Of a stretch of DNA of 64,000 bases, positions 44,074-53,328 are shown piece after piece. The position numbers and the translations under genes were made by a program. Source of the DNA: Candidatus Eiseniibacteriota bacterium (lineage in GTDB: Bacteria > Orphanbacterota > Orphanbacteria > Orphanbacterales > Orphanbacteraceae); contig JAJCZU010000003.1 in NCBI GenBank assembly GCA_029262235.1, positions 124,001-188,000 of the forward strand. Reading direction: 5' to 3'. Below the pieces are notes generated by a model. It saw only the letters and a list, made by a program, of their open reading frames with translations. It was not told the DNA's origin and did no database searches. Position 1 is the stretch's first letter, and every line of letters begins with the position of its first letter.

Positions 44074-47000
44074 TTGATCACCGCGAACTTTCCGGTCGCC
44101 GTACCGGCCTCGCCGGCATCCACATGATAGATGTAGAGTCCGGGCGCGACGTCCAGGTTGTCCCTTGTTCGCAGATTCCATGCCACGAACGCGTCGTCTG
44201 ATCCGTCCTGCCGCAGTGTCTGTACGAGCTCGCCGAGAACCGTGTAGATCCTGACCGTGGCGTTCCGCGTGATCCCGCGAAACTCGACGCGCCGTTCTCC
44301 GCGACCCGAAATGGCGAAGCGCTCGGGTTCGAAACTTGCGGATCCCACATACGGGTTCGGCACGACATAGGGTTTCAGCTTCGTTTCATTCGCGACGGCC
44401 TGATTGATGAACTCGCCCGACGTACTGAAGCGGAGAAGATCGTCCGGCCCGAAGGGACGAAGGAGTCGCAGGCGGAATGTGTCGCCGCCCGCGGGGGGAC
44501 GAAGCGTGTCCCCTTCTTCCAGAGCGTCGGGCGCGAGCTTGATGCGCCACGTGCCGATCGGAAGAGTGGGGCGGTCGGGGCCGTACGTAATGATATCGAT
44601 GAACTCGTTCGGCGCGCTGAGCGTGCCGTCGCCGTCGGTGTCGAAGAATTTCGTCTGGAGCGGCAGATCCTGTTCCACACCGTGGGCGACCACCGTGTAC
44701 TTCACGGGAAGCGCCGGCGTGGGATTGACGAACAGGGAGGTGTCGACGATTTCGTCAAAGAACTCGATCGTGATGTCGTCGGGGAATCCGGGGCGGATCC
44801 GGTTGATGGGAAGCGACAGAAAACCGCCGGTCTGATACGTGATCGTAAACTGCGCGTTGGTCGGGCTTCCCACGTCGAACCCGGTTGTGAGCGTGTCGAC
44901 GAGAGCCGTTTCCGGGGTCCTGATGATCGGAAGCAGTCCCGCTCCGGCCGGACCGCTGCCGAGTCCCGCGAGGTCCGTTCCGCGCGTCAGAACGTCTTTA
45001 CCCGAGGTTTCATCGGTCATGTAATAGGACGTGGCGCGAATGCTGTCCGGCGTCCCGACGAATCGAATCATGAATTCGTGGTCGTCCGGCACGGATTTCG
45101 AATTCACGACGGCGACCTGCACGTTACCGTCGCCGGTGCCGTTCACCTGCTCGACGTCGCCCGTAACGGCGCGCGTGAAGCCGGCGACTTTGCGGTTCGG
45201 GCGTACCTCTACGACGTTCTGCGCCAGGATCGTTCCGCCGCGCGCGGTTCTCGTGACGGAGATCGCGTTTTCCGACGGGTAGAAGTTGATCGTGTCCGCG
45301 TCCGAGTTCGCGAAGCCGAGCGAGTCCGAACCGAAGTCGTACGACGTAACCGCGTAGTAGTAGAGCTGTCCGTTCGTAACCGTGGTGTCGGTCCAGACGT
45401 GCGTGATGCCCGTGTCTTCGCCCAGCCAGTACGCCGTCCCTTCGACGGTCTGTTCCGAGAATCCGGTGCGGTTGTCGATCAGGTCGAACTGCGCGATCGG
45501 CTTTCCGTTCCCGATCGGCGCGGTGCCGGTCGCGTTCGTGATGACTTTCGGGTCGAGGAAGCTGGGATCGGTCGATCGATAGATCCGATAGCCTTCGAAG
45601 TCGTTTTCGAACGTAACCGGGTCGAATCCGTGTTCGGCCTTGTCGTCCCAGGTGAGCGTCACGGAACCGTCGCCCGCTTCGGCACGCAAAGTGGGGAGGG
45701 GGGGCGGTACCGCGAACTGATAATTCGAATCGTAGATCAGGCGTACCGTTCTGACATTCTCTCTGAGCTCCGTCAGGTTCGAGCCGTAGGCGAGCGCGAG
45801 GCTGAAGCGCTCGGTCTGGCCGGCTTTTAACACGAACGGTCCCGAAGCGAACAGGAATCCGATGTTGTAGTTGCTCGCGACGGCCGAATCGAAACGCGCC
45901 GGCTCGTTCGGAGCGGTGAACTGTTTGTAGAGTCGCTCAGGCCACTTCTGATCGTTCGTAAAGAAGAGCACGCCGTCCACTTCGGGGTTCGGGTTGCCCT
46001 GGCCGACGCGAATCCGGTTCATCTTGAATCCGGTGAGGCCGATCATGTCGGACTCGTGAATGTCCGTGCGGTCGAAGTAGGGCTCGCCGAGTGTCGGCAT
46101 GCCGTCGAGTTCGCCCGGGTCGCCCGTTTCGGCGACGCCGTCCTGACCCACATCGTGAAAGTTGATGTCCCAGTCGAGATCTTCATCGCCCGTCCACCAT
46201 ACGCCCGCTTTGTACGCGGGGCGCTTTTCGATGGGACCGAACGCCTGTTCGAAAGCGGCCAGATCGTAGGTCGCCGCGGCATGAGCGCGGATCGCCGCCT
46301 GGCCTTCGATCTTCTCGCCGCGGCCGCCGTCACGCACTTCGTTCAGAATGCCGTCGTCGTCGTTGTCGTCCGCATCGAACGGGTTGCCGGGAGTTTCGAG
46401 ATACGCGTACCCGAGATAGCCGGTAGTGCCGCACTGCCCCGAGAGGTCGACGCCGTGTCCTCCCTTGTCCCACGTGTAGACGAGATTGAGGTCCGACGCC
46501 TTGTCGAAGAACGCGTTGTCGTCATCGGACTCGAAGATGCCGTCGCACGAGAGCCCGGATCCGCCGACACCGGAGTCCATATAGAGCCCGAAGATGATGT
46601 TGTCGTCGTAGTCCGTCGTCGATTCGTTCGTGATGTCGTAGTGCCAGAAGATCACGTTGCTCGCCTGCGGGTTCGCCCACTGAAATCCGCGCACTTCGAT
46701 GCGAAGCCCGAGGCCGCGCCGCGTGCTGTCGCGGCTGTCGGGGTAGTAATCCCACGCGTCGTAGAAGTCGTCGTCCATGACCGTGTAGCTTTCGAGATCC
46801 GCCGCCGCGCGCTTGCCGAAGTAGCCGTTCCATGAAGCGGGCCAGCCGGGATCGAACGCGTCGGTCAGTTTGTCGGGCCAGAATCCGGGCCATGTTCTCG
46901 GATCGTTGCTGATCGCGGGCGAAAGCGCGCGGTTCACCGTGGGGTCTGCCTGGAAGAACCCGGGGCGCGGTTCGAAGCGCATCACGCGGTCGTGCAGAGG

Positions 47001-47375
47001 GCTCAGTCCCTGGCGTTCGCGAAAACCCGTTTCCATGATGTAAGACTCGAGGCCGTTGTTCTGTCTGATCTTTGCCAGCACGAACGGCGTGATGCCGTCG
47101 CCGTAGTTCATGCCGCTTCCCTTCGGCACTTCGACCGAATGGAAGAGGGACAGGTCGACGTTGGCGGGGTCGCGCGGGAAGTCGCCGACCATGCCGTAGT
47201 TCCAGAAGCTGGTGCGGATGTTGGCGCCGTCATGCGTGCCCACGCGCTCGGCCGAGATCTGTCCGCGCTCGCTCTGCGGCACGACGGGAACCAGCTGCGC
47301 GAATGCGGGAGCCGTGAACGCGGCGGCCAGTGCGGTGACGGCGACGGCGACAATACTATTTACGGGTACTCGCAT
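44070..47375 (-). CDS. Large secreted protein with FlgD/T9SS-like C-terminal domain
   Basis: 1101 residues. Signal peptide MRVPVNSIVAVAVTALAAAFTAPAFAQ; Asp-rich Ca-binding-like stretches (FDADDNDDDG, DTDGDGTL); a fibronectin type III-like segment (about 555-680; GSVTLTWDDKAEHGFDP, GYRIYRSTDP, YYYAVTSYDFGSDS); and the terminal FlgD-like region (PYVVPNPYVG..., ATVRIYTVLGELVQTLRQDG, APGLYIYHVDAG, TGKFAVIK). No catalytic domain is recognisable. Good SD (GGAG) upstream. Probably surface-attached; may bind polysaccharide, since it sits between the TonB receptor and PorV. Confidence 0.78.
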   Translation of the reverse strand: MRVPVNSIVAVAVTALAAAFTAPAFAQLVPVVPQSERGQISAERVGTHDGANIRTSFWNYGMVGDFPRDPANVDLSLFHSVEVPKGSGMNYGDGITPFVLAKIRQNNGLESYIMETGFRERQGLSPLHDRVMRFEPRPGFFQADPTVNRALSPAISNDPRTWPGFWPDKLTDAFDPGWPASWNGYFGKRAAADLESYTVMDDDFYDAWDYYPDSRDSTRRGLGLRIEVRGFQWANPQASNVIFWHYDITNESTTDYDDNIIFGLYMDSGVGGSGLSCDGIFESDDDNAFFDKASDLNLVYTWDKGGHGVDLSGQCGTTGYLGYAYLETPGNPFDADDNDDDGILNEVRDGGRGEKIEGQAAIRAHAAATYDLAAFEQAFGPIEKRPAYKAGVWWTGDEDLDWDINFHDVGQDGVAETGDPGELDGMPTLGEPYFDRTDIHESDMIGLTGFKMNRIRVGQGNPNPEVDGVLFFTNDQKWPERLYKQFTAPNEPARFDSAVASNYNIGFLFASGPFVLKAGQTERFSLALAYGSNLTELRENVRTVRLIYDSNYQFAVPPPLPTLRAEAGDGSVTLTWDDKAEHGFDPVTFENDFEGYRIYRSTDPSFLDPKVITNATGTAPIGNGKPIAQFDLIDNRTGFSEQTVEGTAYWLGEDTGITHVWTDTTVTNGQLYYYAVTSYDFGSDSLGFANSDADTINFYPSENAISVTRTARGGTILAQNVVEVRPNRKVAGFTRAVTGDVEQVNGTGDGNVQVAVVNSKSVPDDHEFMIRFVGTPDSIRATSYYMTDETSGKDVLTRGTDLAGLGSGPAGAGLLPIIRTPETALVDTLTTGFDVGSPTNAQFTITYQTGGFLSLPINRIRPGFPDDITIEFFDEIVDTSLFVNPTPALPVKYTVVAHGVEQDLPLQTKFFDTDGDGTLSAPNEFIDIITYGPDRPTLPIGTWRIKLAPDALEEGDTLRPPAGGDTFRLRLLRPFGPDDLLRFSTSGEFINQAVANETKLKPYVVPNPYVGSASFEPERFAISGRGERRVEFRGITRNATVRIYTVLGELVQTLRQDGSDDAFVAWNLRTRDNLDVAPGLYIYHVDAGEAGTATGKFAVIK

Positions 47376-47378
47376 GGC

Positions 47379-50015
47379 CTAGCTCCCGCCTCCGATCTTG
47401 AGTCCGAGTTCGACTCGCCGCGCGTCCTGGAAGCGCGTGGGATCGCCGAGCGCCACTTCGTCCGCGGTCGGGAATCGCGAGTAGTACGGGCTTCCGGTGC
47501 TCGGAAAGACGCCGCCGTTGAAGAATCGGGTGTCGAAGACATTGAAGACGCGCAGGAATACGCGCGCGCTCCGGGTTACCGTTTTTTCCGCGCGAAGGTC
47601 GACGAGCACGGACGCGGGTTTGCGGCCGGAGTTCGTCTCCAGCCCGAATCCGAAACCGCTTTCGATCACGGGCGTGAACGGCGTGCCGCTCGCCACCCGC
47701 ACGATTGTGCTGACGGTGAAGTCGTCCGGGCGCGCCAGGCTGATCACGGCGTTCAACGTGTGTCGCTGATCCCAGTTGAACGGGATCTGGCGCGGCCGGG
47801 GATCTTCGCCCGCGGCCTCGCGGTCGGCGGTCTCGCGCGGATCGCTCGAGTTGCCGCGCGCGAGTTGCCACGTATAGTCGAGCTCGCTTCGCAGAATGCC
47901 GATCCGGCGCTGATCGAACGCGAGCGTGAATCCGACGACGCTGCCGAAATCGATATTCGTGAGCCTCGCGTATTCGGCGACATTGTAAGTGGTCACGAAT
48001 TCCACGCCCAGCAGGTCGCGCACGTCCTTGTAGAACAAAGTGATATCCATGCCGAGGTGATCCGTCAGCGTCTGCTTGTAACCGAATTCATACTGCACCG
48101 TTTTTTCCGGCTCGATGTCGGGATTGCCGAGGACGCCGACGCCGAGTCGGTCTTCCACGCCCGCCTGAATATCCCGGACGATGGAGTAGTCCGCGTTGCT
48201 GAAGACGGTGCCGATCGGCGGGAACTGAATGAAGTGCCCGTACGAAAAATGGATACCGGCGCGTTCGTTGATCGGATAGGCAACGCCGACGCGGGGGGAG
48301 AGATACGTTTTGCGACTGGTCTTCAGATCAACGGATTCCGGCGCGCCGTCGATCGAGTTTGCGGGATTGGAGAGATCGCTCGGAATGGTCCCGCGCGCGT
48401 CGAAGTAATCGAACCGGAGGCCGGGCCGGAACGTGACGTTTTCCCATTCGATCTGGTCCTGCAGAAACGCGCTGCCGATCACGGGCCGGTATTCGGGAAG
48501 CGCGAGCGTCTCGGCGCTCAGGATCTCCTGCCCGCCGTCCGTAATGAATTCGAGGCGTCCCGGCTCGCCGAAGACGACGCGCGGGTACTGCACCTCGACG
48601 CCCGCCTTGACCAGGTTGTTCCGATTCAGCTGGCTGGTCATGGAGAGTTTGCCGATGTACGTGTTCGTCTTCTGTTTGAACCGCCCGAAGTCCACGCCCG
48701 AGATGATCGCGCCGGTCTCGTAGGCGTCGTCGGTTACGGGCGGCCCGGAGGTCAGGTAGCGCGGATCCATGACGTCGTCATACACGAGATCCTGGTAGTC
48801 GTGGTAATTGTGGCGCAGGCTCAAACGGTAGAATGTCGACGCGCCGAACGCGTGCGTGACGTCGAGACCGTGCGCGATCGATACGGTTTTCTGCGTCGCC
48901 AGTCCGTCGGGGTTATAACGGTAGGCCCATGTGTTTCGCTGCCCTTCCACATGGTTTGCGATGACCTGGTAGTTGAGCTGCACGCCGCGGATCGATTTGT
49001 TCGTGATCTTCGCGGCGCCGGACCATTCGCGTGTGTACCCGAGCGGCACGCGGCCCCCGTCACCCGTGGGATTGAAGATCTTGATTTCGAGATCGTGCTC
49101 ATCCGTGGGATTGAATATGCGATGTGCGGATACATGATTGTCGAACTCGTAATGCCGCACGTTCAGCAGGAAGTACGTCTTCGGGATCCGGGTCGGGCCC
49201 GTGATCGTGGCGGCGTAATTCTGCACCGCTGCCGGTCTGAAGTCGTTGTTCGTCGGGCGACGGTCTTCCGCGCCCGGGAAGTAGTACCCGCCCGAGAAAG
49301 CTTCCGCGTCCCACCAGAACGTGTCCGTGCCGGTCTTCAGAACCGTGTTCACGACGCCGCTCATCGCCTGCCCGTACTCCGCGTCGAAGGTACCGCTCAG
49401 CACCTGCACTTCCTGAAGAAGCGAGCGATCGAGCCGCAGTGCGATTTTGTTGTCGAACACGTTGTTCACGCTGACTCCGTCGACCTGAAACTGTACTTCT
49501 CCGAGACGCCCGCCGCGAAAGTGGCCTTCCACGACGCCTGCCTGAAGGGCCACGATGTCCTGCAGTTCCTGCACGGGCATCTCTTCGATCTCTTCGCTTG
49601 TAATGATCGCTTTCGAACTCGTGAGGTTCACGTCCACGATCGGACGCGTCGCCACGACCTCCACGCGATTCGCGATGACATCCGGAGACGGCATCTCGAC
49701 GAACAGCTGCGTCGTTTCATCCGACGAGATCTGGATGTGCTTCACGAGAACGGTCGTATATCCGTTGCGCTGCACCTGACAGTCGTGCGTTCCCGCCGGG
49801 ATTCCGATGATGTCGAAGGACCCTGTGGCATCCGTGATCGCGGGGGAGCTCCCCTTTACAAAGGCGGTTGCTCCCACGAGCGGCCTGCCCGCGAAGTCCG
49901 TAACGAGTCCGGAGAGTTTCCCTGTCGTGCCGGCAAGCGACTCACCGGCACGACAGAGCGACAGCGCTCCGGCGAAGGCCAGAGCGATCCACATGATCCG
50001 TGGAACGTCGCGCAT
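47379..50015 (-). CDS. TonB-dependent outer-membrane receptor
   Basis: 878 residues from ATG 50015 (GGAGAG 9 bases upstream; ATG 50033 is possible). Signal peptide, then a carboxypeptidase-regulatory-like beta domain (about 30-110; LSGLVTDFAGRPLVGATAFVKGS), the plug (about 120-230; EEIEEMPVQELQDIVALQAGV, EVQFQVDGVSVNN) and a 22-strand-type barrel ending RRVELGLKIGGGS. Energised by TonB to import large ligands; here likely beta-glucan oligosaccharides, by context. No SusD homologue is present, so uptake would differ from a classic Bacteroidetes PUL. Confidence 0.88.
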   Translation of the reverse strand: MRDVPRIMWIALAFAGALSLCRAGESLAGTTGKLSGLVTDFAGRPLVGATAFVKGSSPAITDATGSFDIIGIPAGTHDCQVQRNGYTTVLVKHIQISSDETTQLFVEMPSPDVIANRVEVVATRPIVDVNLTSSKAIITSEEIEEMPVQELQDIVALQAGVVEGHFRGGRLGEVQFQVDGVSVNNVFDNKIALRLDRSLLQEVQVLSGTFDAEYGQAMSGVVNTVLKTGTDTFWWDAEAFSGGYYFPGAEDRRPTNNDFRPAAVQNYAATITGPTRIPKTYFLLNVRHYEFDNHVSAHRIFNPTDEHDLEIKIFNPTGDGGRVPLGYTREWSGAAKITNKSIRGVQLNYQVIANHVEGQRNTWAYRYNPDGLATQKTVSIAHGLDVTHAFGASTFYRLSLRHNYHDYQDLVYDDVMDPRYLTSGPPVTDDAYETGAIISGVDFGRFKQKTNTYIGKLSMTSQLNRNNLVKAGVEVQYPRVVFGEPGRLEFITDGGQEILSAETLALPEYRPVIGSAFLQDQIEWENVTFRPGLRFDYFDARGTIPSDLSNPANSIDGAPESVDLKTSRKTYLSPRVGVAYPINERAGIHFSYGHFIQFPPIGTVFSNADYSIVRDIQAGVEDRLGVGVLGNPDIEPEKTVQYEFGYKQTLTDHLGMDITLFYKDVRDLLGVEFVTTYNVAEYARLTNIDFGSVVGFTLAFDQRRIGILRSELDYTWQLARGNSSDPRETADREAAGEDPRPRQIPFNWDQRHTLNAVISLARPDDFTVSTIVRVASGTPFTPVIESGFGFGLETNSGRKPASVLVDLRAEKTVTRSARVFLRVFNVFDTRFFNGGVFPSTGSPYYSRFPTADEVALGDPTRFQDARRVELGLKIGGGS

Positions 50016-50048
50016 GATGGAAAATCTCTCCATGTATCCACTGTATCC

Positions 50049-50100
50049 CTGAGCCGAAGCTCAGTCCTTGAGCCGAAGCTCAGTCCCTGAGCCGAGCTCG
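50049..50100. repeat. 19-bp tandem repeats with small hairpins
   Basis: Two full units (50049-50067, 50068-50086; CTGAGCCGAAGCTCAGTCC and variant) and a partial third to 50100. Each unit holds a TGAGC-CGAA-GCTCA hairpin. They start immediately after the CBM9 gene stop and lie between it and the TonB receptor gene, so they may affect mRNA stability or expression ratio. Confidence 0.8.
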
Positions 50101-52023
50101 TTATCTGAGAATCGTCATCTTGCCGGTCGTCGACTGGAGCACTTCGCCCTCGCCCGCCGGAGCGCTCAAGCGATAGAAGTACGTTCCCGCCGCCAGATCA
50201 CGGCCGTGATAATCGAAAGTGCGAATCCCCGGCGCCTGGCGGCCGAGGTTGCGTTTGTCGACGCGTCTCCCCGCGACGTCGAAGACTTCCAGCGTGACCT
50301 CGCTTCGCACGCGAAGCGCGAAGCGCATCGTGGTTTTCGCCTTGAACGGGTTCGGGAAGTTTTCGATGTGTGCATTCGCGGTCGGGAAAATCGGTGAGTC
50401 GACGCCGACGTCGAAGAGTGCCGGATCCAGATAGCCCCATGCCGGACAGCAGGTCCCTTCATACTCTTTGAACCACCAGGTGCGCGTGCCGTAGCTGTCG
50501 CCCGGCGGGAGTGCGGCGAACGAGTCCCCGTCGAGAATGTTGACGCCGAGGAAGATCGCGCGATCGCCGAGCCCCGGCGGATAGCCGAGCTTCGTGAGGT
50601 CGACGAGGAGTTCGGCGGTATAGCCGTTATCGACATCCAGTCCCAGTGTGTCGACCGTGGTCCCCGCGTTCATATTCATGGCCACCCGGGCACCACCCAG
50701 CGAATCGATCAGATACGGAAGATAATCGGCGTTCACGAACGATTGCGGAAGCGCCGATCCGTCGGCGTTGACCTGGCACGTGAGCCTGATCCCCGTGAGG
50801 TTCGAGTCGACGTCGATCGAATCACGCACGATGATATTGACGATGAATCCGTCCCAGCGATCGAAGTTCGTGTGGTGCTGCACATACTGGTCGTGGAAGT
50901 CGAAGGCGATGTAGAGGGAGTCGCCGAGGTGCGCCATCTGTATGGTCGCATCCCCGCCGTCCAGCACATTCACAGCGGCGCCGCCGTTCACGTTCGGCTG
51001 GTAGTGCCCCGCACGATGAGCGGAAACTCCGGGATACGTCGCGCGGAGAGAATCACTGTCGTAGCGGATGTCGATGCCGGGCACGACGTCCCAGAGCGCT
51101 TCGTCGAGCACGCCGTCGATGACGGGCGCGGCAAAGAGCGCCGCGTTCGGAATGCGGAGCTCGGGCTCGAGTTCCGGCGCCGGGCCGGAGTTCACGGTTA
51201 CGTCGGGCCGTGTGTAAATGCGCATTTCGTTATAGATCGGCTGGTTGCCCCACGGTCCCTGGATCCACGTGCGGTTCCCGCTCACTTTCGTCGCGTTGAT
51301 CGGCCAGAACCAGTCGGCGTCGTAGATCGAACAGTTCCACTCGACGATATCGCCTTCCGCCTGTGTGATGTCGTAGCCGATGGCCGCCATGTTCATGCGC
51401 ATTTCGATGACGTATCCCGTGTCGATGACGGCATCGTCGTTCGAAAGGCCCTGCACGACCGTGACCGCGTCCCAGTTCGCCACCTGGATGGAGTCACGCA
51501 CGGCGCACGGCGGGAAGTTGCCCCAGACGCCGATGAAACCGGGGTCTTTTCCGGGGGCCATCGAGTCGGGACAGTCCTGATACCACCACGAGTAGAAGTA
51601 TTCCCCCGGCGGCTTCGGCGCCACGAGAGTATCTTCGTGATTCTTGATCGCCATGAGCAGGCCGTCGAACCGATTGAAGTCGGGGCCGCCGCCGACCGAG
51701 CTGTCCGGAACGATGAAAGCCATGTAGAGGTCATCGCCGTCGACAAGGAACTTGACTGTCGCATCCGTCGGATCGACCGGCAGGAAGCCGACTTCCGCCT
51801 TCCATCCGCTGCCGGGGATCCCGGCGCTTTCTCCCCACTTGATCGTCACGGATTCGGCCTGCGCCCACACCGCCTCGTCAAGAATGCCGTCCAGTGTGAT
51901 GGCGGCGCCGTCCGTCGTTCGAGCCCATACCGCGTCTTCGCGCGGGATCTGCGCGAACGCGGATGCGGCGAACACGAAGAGTGCGGCGAATGTGAAGAGT
52001 GTGATCCAGCGCGACCGATTCAT
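50101..52023 (-). CDS. Secreted protein with two CBM9-like domains and type IX-like tail
   Basis: 640 residues. Signal peptide to about 24. Two CBM9/DOMON-type modules, each opening with the same motif: ITLDGILDEAVWAQAE (about 41) and PVIDGVLDEALWDVV (about 310). The C-terminal ~95 residues are FlgD/T9SS-like (IENFPNPFKAKTTMRFAL, VTLEVFDVAGRRVDKRNLG, AAGTYFYRLSAPAGEGEVLQSTTGKMTILR). Likely a surface glycan-binding protein that partners the TonB receptor. GGAGG precedes the ATG, which overlaps the lacI stop (ATGA). Confidence 0.85.
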   Translation of the reverse strand: MNRSRWITLFTFAALFVFAASAFAQIPREDAVWARTTDGAAITLDGILDEAVWAQAESVTIKWGESAGIPGSGWKAEVGFLPVDPTDATVKFLVDGDDLYMAFIVPDSSVGGGPDFNRFDGLLMAIKNHEDTLVAPKPPGEYFYSWWYQDCPDSMAPGKDPGFIGVWGNFPPCAVRDSIQVANWDAVTVVQGLSNDDAVIDTGYVIEMRMNMAAIGYDITQAEGDIVEWNCSIYDADWFWPINATKVSGNRTWIQGPWGNQPIYNEMRIYTRPDVTVNSGPAPELEPELRIPNAALFAAPVIDGVLDEALWDVVPGIDIRYDSDSLRATYPGVSAHRAGHYQPNVNGGAAVNVLDGGDATIQMAHLGDSLYIAFDFHDQYVQHHTNFDRWDGFIVNIIVRDSIDVDSNLTGIRLTCQVNADGSALPQSFVNADYLPYLIDSLGGARVAMNMNAGTTVDTLGLDVDNGYTAELLVDLTKLGYPPGLGDRAIFLGVNILDGDSFAALPPGDSYGTRTWWFKEYEGTCCPAWGYLDPALFDVGVDSPIFPTANAHIENFPNPFKAKTTMRFALRVRSEVTLEVFDVAGRRVDKRNLGRQAPGIRTFDYHGRDLAAGTYFYRLSAPAGEGEVLQSTTGKMTILR

Positions 52024-53072
52024 GATGAGCCTCCTGATTGTTCATTGCTTTGATGTTCTTCGGAAATACGATCGATTCGACTCCCCCCGCAGGAGTGGCG
52101 TACGATCAGCCTGGCGGGGAGGATTTCCTGCTGTGTTCTGGCACCGCCCGCTCCGCTGTCCGAAAACCATCTCCTGACGGCCTTTGCCCCGAGCCCGTAA
52201 GCGTCGATACCGACGGTAGTAAGTGACGGGTTTACATACCCGGCGAGAGAGATGTCGTCGAAACCGGCGATCGCGATATCCTCGGGAACGCGTACCCCAT
52301 GGGCCAGAAGCGCGCTCTGCAGCCCGATTGCCATGTAGTCGTTGGTCGCGAATACGGCGTCCGGCCGCGGTCGAATGCGTAGAATGTCGGCGCAGATCTG
52401 CTCGCCCGATTCCTGTCTGAAGTCGCCCAGGATTTCCATCGAAGGATCGCTGTTCACTCCCGCGTCGGACAGGGCGTCGCGGTAGCCACGGAGACGTTCT
52501 TCGGCGTCCACGTTTCTGGCCGGGCCCTTCACGATCGCGATTCTCTGATGCCCGCACTCCAGCAGATGGCGTGTGAGCGCGCGGGCGCCGTCATAGTTCG
52601 CGATCGAAACGGCGCTGCAGTCCTTCGTCTGAAATCCGGGATTCAGCAGAACGACGGGGAAGTGGCGTGAAATGTTGGCGATCACTTTGGCGGAACCGGC
52701 GTCGGGCGCCATGGCGATCAGGCCGTCGATCCGCCCGCGCATGGACTTTGCCATGGCAATCAGTTCCCGACTGTCATCGTGAAAGCACGACAGAATGATT
52801 TGATAGCGGCGTGCGCGTGCGGCGTGGTCGATCCCTCGAATGATCTCTGAGAAAAACTCGTTAAAGAGATCGGGGAGCACGACGCCGAGCGTATAGGTTC
52901 GATTCGTGATCAGGCTGCGGGCCGCGCTGTTCGGCCAGTAGTCGAGGCGGGCGGCCACCTCCATGACGAGCTGTGTCGTGGATTCGGTCACCAGGCTGCT
53001 CCCGTTGTAAACGCGGGAAACGGTCGCGGTGGAAACACCGGCCTCACGGGCCACATCTCGAATCGTTGCCAT
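52020..53072 (-). CDS. LacI-family transcriptional regulator
   Basis: 350 residues. N-terminal helix-turn-helix and hinge (MATIRDVAREAGVSTATVSRVYNGSSLVTESTTQLVMEVAARLDYWPNSAARSL), then a periplasmic-binding-fold sensor domain (YTLGVVLPDLFNEFFSEIIRGIDHAARARRYQIIL, FATNDYMAIGLQSALLAHGVRVPEDIAIAGFDD). Strong SD. The first gene of the operon and divergent from the GH94 gene; two palindromic sites in between are its probable operators. Ligand likely a glucan oligosaccharide. Confidence 0.93.
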   Translation of the reverse strand: MATIRDVAREAGVSTATVSRVYNGSSLVTESTTQLVMEVAARLDYWPNSAARSLITNRTYTLGVVLPDLFNEFFSEIIRGIDHAARARRYQIILSCFHDDSRELIAMAKSMRGRIDGLIAMAPDAGSAKVIANISRHFPVVLLNPGFQTKDCSAVSIANYDGARALTRHLLECGHQRIAIVKGPARNVDAEERLRGYRDALSDAGVNSDPSMEILGDFRQESGEQICADILRIRPRPDAVFATNDYMAIGLQSALLAHGVRVPEDIAIAGFDDISLAGYVNPSLTTVGIDAYGLGAKAVRRWFSDSGAGGARTQQEILPARLIVRHSCGGSRIDRISEEHQSNEQSGGSS

Positions 53073-53167
53073 GGAGCTCCTCTGAATCGAAGAGATGTCA
53101 TCAAGTAAAGGCCGGGCATCGGAGGGGAGACCCGCGTTGCGCGAGCATCGACGTCACCGGCTCAGGC

Positions 53168-53214
53168 TGTAAACGTTTGCAGACGACGCCGCAGCGGGGA
53201 TGTAAACGTTTGCA
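53168..53214. promoter_or_regulatory. Tandem LacI-family operators
   Basis: Two exact copies of TGTAAACGTTTGCA, 53168-53181 and 53201-53214, 33 bp start to start (about three helical turns). The centre AAACGTTT is a perfect palindrome of the sort bound by LacI-family proteins. They sit in the 256-bp gap between lacI (minus) and the GH94 gene (plus), so they can control both. Confidence 0.85.
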
Positions 53215-53328
53215 CAAGGATGCCATGTATGCCACCCTGAGTCAAGAAATGGGTGCTTTTCCAAGTGCCCCCTATTTTCGCTTCGAATTCGTAACTATAT
53301 GTAAAGAAAGGCTTTGGGTGCGCAGGCC

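Noticed and set aside
46992..50090. 1032-residue plus-strand open frame opposite the TonB receptor
   Set aside because: It is antisense to a well-supported receptor, has no family features, and reads as an Arg/Val/Asp-rich mirror of high-GC coding sequence.
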